From Oligoflexia bacterium (GTDB lineage Bacteria; Bdellovibrionota; UBA1018; CAIPTA01), in assembly GCA_023954355.1 (NCBI GenBank), contig JAMLID010000015.1, forward strand, positions 1-64,000: DNA of 64,000 nucleotides, in the 5' to 3' direction. Shown piece after piece: positions 59,635 through 64,000 of the stretch. Below the pieces are notes generated by a model. The model was not told where the DNA came from, searched no databases, and saw only the letters and a list, made by a program, of their open reading frames with translations. The translations under genes were made by a program, and so were the position numbers. Positions within the stretch are counted from its first letter, which is position 1. The number at the start of each line of letters is the position of its first letter.

Positions 59635-60469
59635 TCGCTGGCGATTTCTATTAGCACTAGTCTGGCTTGCATTAACCCTCTCGCTCTCTGCTTGGTGGTT
59701 AGTACTTGGCCTTAGGCAGTCTACGCTTTTAGAATCAAATCAAGCTGCAGCAAAACAACAACGAATGCTCTTTTGGGAGGGGTCGTTTCTATTAGGTTGC
59801 GTACTCATTGGAGGCGGTGCCTTAACTTATTTTGCTTATAGTGATCAAAAACGCTATGAAGAAGTTCGAAGATTTTTTTCAACTTTTACGCATGAGCTCA
59901 AAACTTCTCTAACAAGTTTAAGACTACAGGCTGAGATCTTAGAAGAAGCGCACGCAAAAAATGAAAACTTACGCCGCTTGCTTCGTGATGTAGTTCGACT
60001 TGAACTACAATTAGAAAATGCTCTTATCTTAGCTCAAGAAGAAAAAACTAATCTTATATTAGAAGAAATCTCTTTAAGTAAAATGATTCAATCACTTGCT
60101 GTACATTGGCCACAGCTGCAGTTAAAAGTTGAGTCAGAGGCTAAGTTACGCGCTGATCATCGTGCACTAGAATGTATTTTTCGTAATCTTTTTCAAAACT
60201 CTGCAGTTCACGGTAAAGCAAAAAATATTTTCATCAAACCCAAGGCATCTTCTAACGGAGTGAATCTATGGATCGCCGATGATGGAAAGGGTTTCTCTGG
60301 AGAAAACTCACAATTAGGCAAATATTTTGTACGTCATACAACACGTTCGGGAACAGGCTTAGGTTTATACCTATCTAAAAAATTAGCTAAAAGAATGGGT
60401 GGAGAACTTTCTTTCACTAAAGACAAAGAAGGCTTTCATGCTCACCTACACCTAGGAGGTAGAGTATGA
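59615..60469 (+). CDS. Sensor histidine kinase, minimal, in the heme operon
   Basis: About 284 residues from the ATG at 59615, with GAGG upstream. Two membrane helices (about 11-33 and 56-76) enclose only about 20 residues outside, so there is no real sensor domain; it may sense within the membrane or through a partner. H-box [13 protein letters not shown] with phospho-His 93, N-box [14 protein letters not shown]-boxes IADDGKGFS and [18 protein letters not shown]. Its gene is inserted between hemL and the regulator with 4-20 bp overlaps. It phosphorylates the next gene's product. Confidence 0.95.
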   Translation: MMGKILNRWRFLLALVWLALTLSLSAWWLVLGLRQSTLLESNQAAAKQQRMLFWEGSFLLGCVLIGGGALTYFAYSDQKRYEEVRRFFSTFTHELKTSLTSLRLQAEILEEAHAKNENLRRLLRDVVRLELQLENALILAQEEKTNLILEEISLSKMIQSLAVHWPQLQLKVESEAKLRADHRALECIFRNLFQNSAVHGKAKNIFIKPKASSNGVNLWIADDGKGFSGENSQLGKYFVRHTTRSGTGLGLYLSKKLAKRMGGELSFTKDKEGFHAHLHLGGRV

Positions 60470-61131
60470 AACAACTTCTTTTAATTGAAGACGACCCAAC
60501 GCTGGGGCTCACTTTAAAAGAGCGACTTGAAAATGAACAGTATTCTGTAAAATGGGCATCAACTGCTGAAGAAGCAAAAAATCAACTTTGTAAAGACCAT
60601 TGGGATCTAATTATTTTTGATGTCGGCCTACCTGATGGTTCTGGCTTTGATTTAGCAAAAACATATAGAAAGCAGGCACCTTTTCTTTTTGTAACAGCCC
60701 TTTCTGACGCCGAACATCGATTGCGTGGCTTCGAATTGGGTGCCGAAGAATATATTCCAAAGCCTTTTCATCTTAAAGAACTTCTCATGCGCGTAAAGCA
60801 TGTCTTAGAAAATCACGCTAAAAAGAAAATTCTAACCGCTGGAGATATTCAGTTAGACTTAGATGCTCTCATACTACGGACGAACGACGGTAAAATTCAC
60901 CGTCCAGCTTTGAAAGATTTTCAACTCCTTTCGTTACTAATTGAAAAGTCTCCTAAAGTGGTCAGTAGAGATGAAATTTTAGATTCTATCTGGAGTACAG
61001 ATCACATGGGCAATCAAAGAACAGTAGACAATGCTATCGTTCGATTGCGAGCATATTTTCCCAACTCAAACCCGATTCGCTCCATTCGTGGAGTAGGTTA
61101 TCAGTGGACACTGGAGGATGAACTAAAATGA
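60466..61131 (+). CDS. OmpR-family response regulator in the heme operon
   Basis: 221 residues. Receiver domain with acidic pair LLIEDDPTLG, phospho-Asp D52 in IIFDVGLPDGSGF, T77 and K99 in YIPKPF. C-terminal OmpR/PhoB winged helix: ALKDFQLLSLLIEKSPKVVS, NQRTVDNAIVRLRAYF and IRSIRGVGYQWT. Paired with the preceding kinase (ATGA overlap) and overlapping hemE (ATGA). It is expected to bind direct repeats with 10-11 bp period, such as the one before hemA. Confidence 0.96.
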   Translation: MKQLLLIEDDPTLGLTLKERLENEQYSVKWASTAEEAKNQLCKDHWDLIIFDVGLPDGSGFDLAKTYRKQAPFLFVTALSDAEHRLRGFELGAEEYIPKPFHLKELLMRVKHVLENHAKKKILTAGDIQLDLDALILRTNDGKIHRPALKDFQLLSLLIEKSPKVVSRDEILDSIWSTDHMGNQRTVDNAIVRLRAYFPNSNPIRSIRGVGYQWTLEDELK

Positions 61132-62144
61132 ACCAAAAATTTCAAAATGCATTAAATAGAAAAATTCAGAGTACACCGCCGATTTGGTTTATGAGACAGG
61201 CTGGCAGATATCATAAGCACTACCAAGCACTTCGACAAAAATATAGTTTTGTTGAACTTTGTAAGACCCCCGAGCTGGCTGCCGAAACGGCACTTGGCCC
61301 TATCCGTGATTTTGATTTTGATGTTTCTATTTTGTTTAGTGATCTCTTATTTCCTCTTGAAGCTTTAGGAATGGGACTTTCCTATGCAGATGGACCACCA
61401 AAGTTAAGTTTTTCTTTAGATGAAAGTACTATAAAAAAATTGCGGCCATATTCTGATGCTTGCCCTGAGCTAGACTTTCAAGGAGATGCGGCAAAGGCGA
61501 CTCGACACCTATTACCCAACGACAAAAGCCTTATTGGTTTCATAGGAGGTCCATGGACTTTATTTGTTTACGCAGTTGAGGGTAGTCACCATGGCTCACT
61601 TATAAAATCGAAAAAACTATTACCCCTTTTTCCTGCATTTTGTGAAGCCTTATTACCTCTTCTTCAATACACAGCCAAGAGACAATTAACATCTGGAGCA
61701 GAGTTAGTAATGGTTTTTGATACTGCTGCTGGAGAGCTTTCTCCTACTGAATATAAAACGCATATAGCTCCAGCTCTAGAAAAATTAGCTGCTTCATTTT
61801 CTGGGAAGTTAGGCTACTACGGAAAATCTCTCACAGAAGCGCATTTGCCTATTATTGAAAAAATGCCTTTCGCAGGTATTGGCATAGATCATCGATTCTC
61901 AATGGCTAAACTTTTACCTGATTGGAAAAATGGCTTTTTACAAGGTAACTTTGATCAGGCTCTTTTACACTCAAACTTAGATGATTTTTTGTCTGCCTCA
62001 AAAAGACATTTTGACCCTATAAAAAAACTATCGAAAGAAGAGCGTACAGGATGGGTTTCAGCTCTAGGTCATGGTGTATTGCCTGCCACTCCTGAAGACC
62101 ACGTAAAGCGACTAGTAGAATTGATTCGGGAGACATTTCGATGA
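61128..62144 (+). CDS. hemE: Uroporphyrinogen decarboxylase
   Basis: 338 residues, normal length. Signature PPIWFMRQAGRYHKHYQALR at the N-terminus with the substrate-binding Arg residues, FDFDVSILFSDLLFPLEALG, IGFIGGPWTLFVYAVEGS and C-terminal GHGVLPATPEDHVKRLVE. Decarboxylates uroporphyrinogen III to coproporphyrinogen III in the cytoplasm. Overlaps the response-regulator and hemN genes by 4 bp each. Confidence 0.97.
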   Translation: MNQKFQNALNRKIQSTPPIWFMRQAGRYHKHYQALRQKYSFVELCKTPELAAETALGPIRDFDFDVSILFSDLLFPLEALGMGLSYADGPPKLSFSLDESTIKKLRPYSDACPELDFQGDAAKATRHLLPNDKSLIGFIGGPWTLFVYAVEGSHHGSLIKSKKLLPLFPAFCEALLPLLQYTAKRQLTSGAELVMVFDTAAGELSPTEYKTHIAPALEKLAASFSGKLGYYGKSLTEAHLPIIEKMPFAGIGIDHRFSMAKLLPDWKNGFLQGNFDQALLHSNLDDFLSASKRHFDPIKKLSKEERTGWVSALGHGVLPATPEDHVKRLVELIRETFR

Positions 62145-63493
62145 GTCCTATAAGTCAACTATTGAAGAAATACGACGTGCCAGTTCCACGCTATACAAGT
62201 TATCCAACTGTTCCATATTGGGAATCAGCTCCAAATACAGATCAGTGGCTAAACGCTCTGCGCCACAGTATAGAAAAAGAAAATTCAACTTGGTCTCTTT
62301 ACCTTCATATACCTTTTTGTGAAACACTTTGCACCTATTGTGGTTGTAATACATCAATTACTAAAGACCATTCGAAGGGAGCTCCCTATATACAAAATCT
62401 TTTGAAAGAGTGGAGCATTTATCGTGAGCGCTTACCTATTTTAACTAAAAGAAAATTGCAACACGTACATCTAGGTGGAGGTACGCCTACCTTTCTAAGT
62501 GGCCAAGAGCTACTTTCACTCTTAAGTCCATTGCTAGAAAGTGCTGGATGGGATCCTCAATCTACTCAGGGCTCAATTGAAATAGATCCAAGAAGAACTA
62601 CAAAAGAGCAGCTGCAGGTATTGCGTAAATTAAATTTTCAACGTGTTAGCCTTGGAGTTCAAGATTTTAATCCAGAAGTACAAAAGCTCATCAATAGAAT
62701 TCAACCTGAAGAAGTCACTAAACGAATCACAGAACAATCAAGGGAGTTAGGTTTTTCTAGTGTAAATTTTGATTTAATTTATGGGCTTCCAAAACAAACA
62801 CTTAAAATTTTTTCTGAAACAATTGAATCTACGTTACGACTAAGACCAGATCGTATTGCCTTATACAGCCTTGCTCTTGTACCATGGATAAAACCGGCAC
62901 AACGCCTATTTAGTGATGATGACTTACCAAATGCGAATGAAAAACGCGCACTATATGAATTAGCGCGTTCTGCATTCTTAGATAATGGATATGTAGAAAT
63001 TGGAATGGATCACTTTGCTCTTAAAGACGAACCTTTAGCAATAGCACAAAAAGAAAACCGCCTTCATCGAAATTTTATGGGTTACACTGAATTTCGTACA
63101 GACTTGCTATTAGGCTTAGGGGTTAGCTCTATTAGTGAAACCCCAACTGCATTTCATCAAAACGAAAAAGTATTGCCATTATGGGAGCAAAAAATACAAA
63201 ATAATGAATTTGCTACGCATCGAGGCCACTTACTAACAAAAGAAGATCAAGAGCAAAGAGAGCAAATACTCCGCTTTATGACAAAAGGGGAAACCACATT
63301 AAGTGCCCAAGAAGAAACGGAAGCTAAAGATTTCTTAGGCGCTATGATTGGTGATAATTTACTACAACTTGAACATGGAAAAATGCGAATTACAGAAAAA
63401 GGACGTCCATTTTTAAGAAATGCCTGTGCATTTTTTGATCGTAGACTTCGTAGAGCTAAACCCTCTACTCGTATTTTTTCTCAATCTATATAG
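62141..63493 (+). CDS. hemN: Oxygen-independent coproporphyrinogen III oxidase
   Basis: 450 residues. Radical-SAM cluster motif FCETLCTYCGCN (CxxxCxxC), preceded by LYLHIPF, and the N-terminal VPRYTSYPTVPYW segment typical of true HemN rather than HemW. Later motifs VHLGGGTPTFLS, RVSLGVQDFNPEVQKLINRI and the HemN C-terminal domain. Makes protoporphyrinogen IX without oxygen. Overlaps hemE (ATGA). Confidence 0.96.
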   Translation: MSPISQLLKKYDVPVPRYTSYPTVPYWESAPNTDQWLNALRHSIEKENSTWSLYLHIPFCETLCTYCGCNTSITKDHSKGAPYIQNLLKEWSIYRERLPILTKRKLQHVHLGGGTPTFLSGQELLSLLSPLLESAGWDPQSTQGSIEIDPRRTTKEQLQVLRKLNFQRVSLGVQDFNPEVQKLINRIQPEEVTKRITEQSRELGFSSVNFDLIYGLPKQTLKIFSETIESTLRLRPDRIALYSLALVPWIKPAQRLFSDDDLPNANEKRALYELARSAFLDNGYVEIGMDHFALKDEPLAIAQKENRLHRNFMGYTEFRTDLLLGLGVSSISETPTAFHQNEKVLPLWEQKIQNNEFATHRGHLLTKEDQEQREQILRFMTKGETTLSAQEETEAKDFLGAMIGDNLLQLEHGKMRITEKGRPFLRNACAFFDRRLRRAKPSTRIFSQSI

Positions 63494-63495
63494 TT

Positions 63496-64000
63496 ATGAA
63501 ACAAATACAAATTATAGGCGGTGGATTCTGTGGCTTAGCTCTTTCTTATTTTTTTATAAAACGTGGCTTTAAAGTTTACCTTGTAGAAAAAAATGAACAG
63601 CTTGGTGGATTAATTTCTACACACAAAACACCTTATGGGCTCGTTGAAAGCGCAGCTAATGCCACTTTAAGTAATGCTGTCATCGAGAATGTAGCGAATG
63701 ATTTAGGTATTACCCTCATCCCTACTCTACCTAGCGCAAAAAAAAGATTTATCTTTCGTAAAACCCTAAAGCGCTGGCCCTTGTCTTACAGAGCATCCAT
63801 TAAAATGCTCGTCACTTCTACTAAATACTTATTGAATAAAAAACAATTTTCACCAATGCCTAAAGAAAGTGTTCGAGCCTGGAGCGAAAGAGTTTTAGGA
63901 AAAGAAGCTACAGATTATTTACTTATACCAGCGCTTGCTGGTATTTACGCAGGGGACGCAGAACATCTAAGTGCTTCCCTTATTTTAGGAAAATTTTTTA
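63496..64000 (+). CDS. Protoporphyrinogen oxidase, HemY/HemG-type (3' end outside window)
   Basis: Open from the ATG at 63496 to the window edge, about 168 residues visible. FAD-binding start QIIGGGFCGLALSYFFIKRG then VYLVEKNEQLGGLIST, and the family phrase LIPALAGIYAGDAEHLSASL. It follows hemN by 2 bp and completes the step to protoporphyrin IX. HemY-type enzymes use O2, so with oxygen-independent HemN the pathway mixes both modes. Ferrochelatase is not visible and may lie beyond. Confidence 0.9.
   Translation, partial: MKQIQIIGGGFCGLALSYFFIKRGFKVYLVEKNEQLGGLISTHKTPYGLVESAANATLSNAVIENVANDLGITLIPTLPSAKKRFIFRKTLKRWPLSYRASIKMLVTSTKYLLNKKQFSPMPKESVRAWSERVLGKEATDYLLIPALAGIYAGDAEHLSASLILGKFF

Noticed and set aside
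1-64000. tRNA, rRNA, transposase, integrase or phage genes
   Set aside because: No T-loop or anticodon-arm pattern and no such protein motif seen on either strand; a tRNA search program would settle the tRNA question.

Overview
The window is AT-rich, densely coded bacterial DNA with short gaps and many 4-bp stop/start overlaps. An unusually large share of the genes encode proteins with signal peptides or lipoboxes. Together with a TIGR02147/DUF4423-like regulator, a wall-active enzyme set (lytic transglycosylase, beta-lactamase-like serine hydrolase, L,D-transpeptidase) and other secreted hydrolases, this suggests a member of the Bdellovibrionota (predatory or related Gram-negative bacteria). 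That placement is inference. I see no rRNA, tRNA, insertion sequence, integrase or CRISPR array.

Layout. 1-3.6 kb: the end of an export-type operon (HlyD-like adaptor with a C-terminal propeller-like domain, TolC-like protein, VTC-domain polyphosphate polymerase). 3.6-5.6 kb: a regulator translationally coupled to an MFS transporter. 5.7-9.0 kb: a secreted-protein operon with three related proteins of unknown function, preceded by a leader RNA able to form two competing folds. 9-35 kb: a mostly accessory secretome. It holds a dienelactone hydrolase, wall enzymes, and a three-gene operon joining an L,D-transpeptidase, a helical exported protein and an exported dikinase-like protein. It also holds two paralogous TPR lipoproteins, a lipase-like enzyme, Hsp20, a frameshifted transglutaminase-like gene, a DPGQ-repeat peptide gene, a polysaccharide-lyase-like protein, an exported UPF0489-type protein, a LysR regulator and two glycosyltransferases.

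35.5-49.8 kb: what looks like an undescribed lipid or polyketide biosynthesis and export locus. Synthesis genes are a two-domain carboxyltransferase, two KAS III enzymes with intact triads, an SDR reductase, an ACP, an acyl-AMP ligase, a GH3-family acyl-adenylating enzyme, a hexapeptide-repeat acyltransferase and a fatty-acid hydroxylase. Export genes are a LolCDE/MacB-like ABC ATPase and permease, a LolA-like periplasmic carrier, an MFS protein and an outer-membrane barrel. The permease promoter has a near-perfect 17-bp palindrome between its -35 and -10 boxes.

50-54.7 kb: small envelope proteins, a divergent LysR/Old Yellow Enzyme pair, a lipoprotein metalloprotease, and a stand-alone zinc-ligand-free ribosomal protein S4 sharing a strong Fur box with a divergent small gene.

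55-64 kb: a nearly complete heme pathway: hemB divergent from hemA (strongly shortened), hemC-hemD fusion, hemL, a two-component histidine kinase and OmpR-type regulator, hemE, hemN and the start of a protoporphyrinogen oxidase gene cut by the window edge. The hemB/hemA gap carries a TGACAAT direct repeat with an 11-bp period, the arrangement OmpR/PhoB-type regulators use, which suggests that the embedded two-component system controls heme synthesis.
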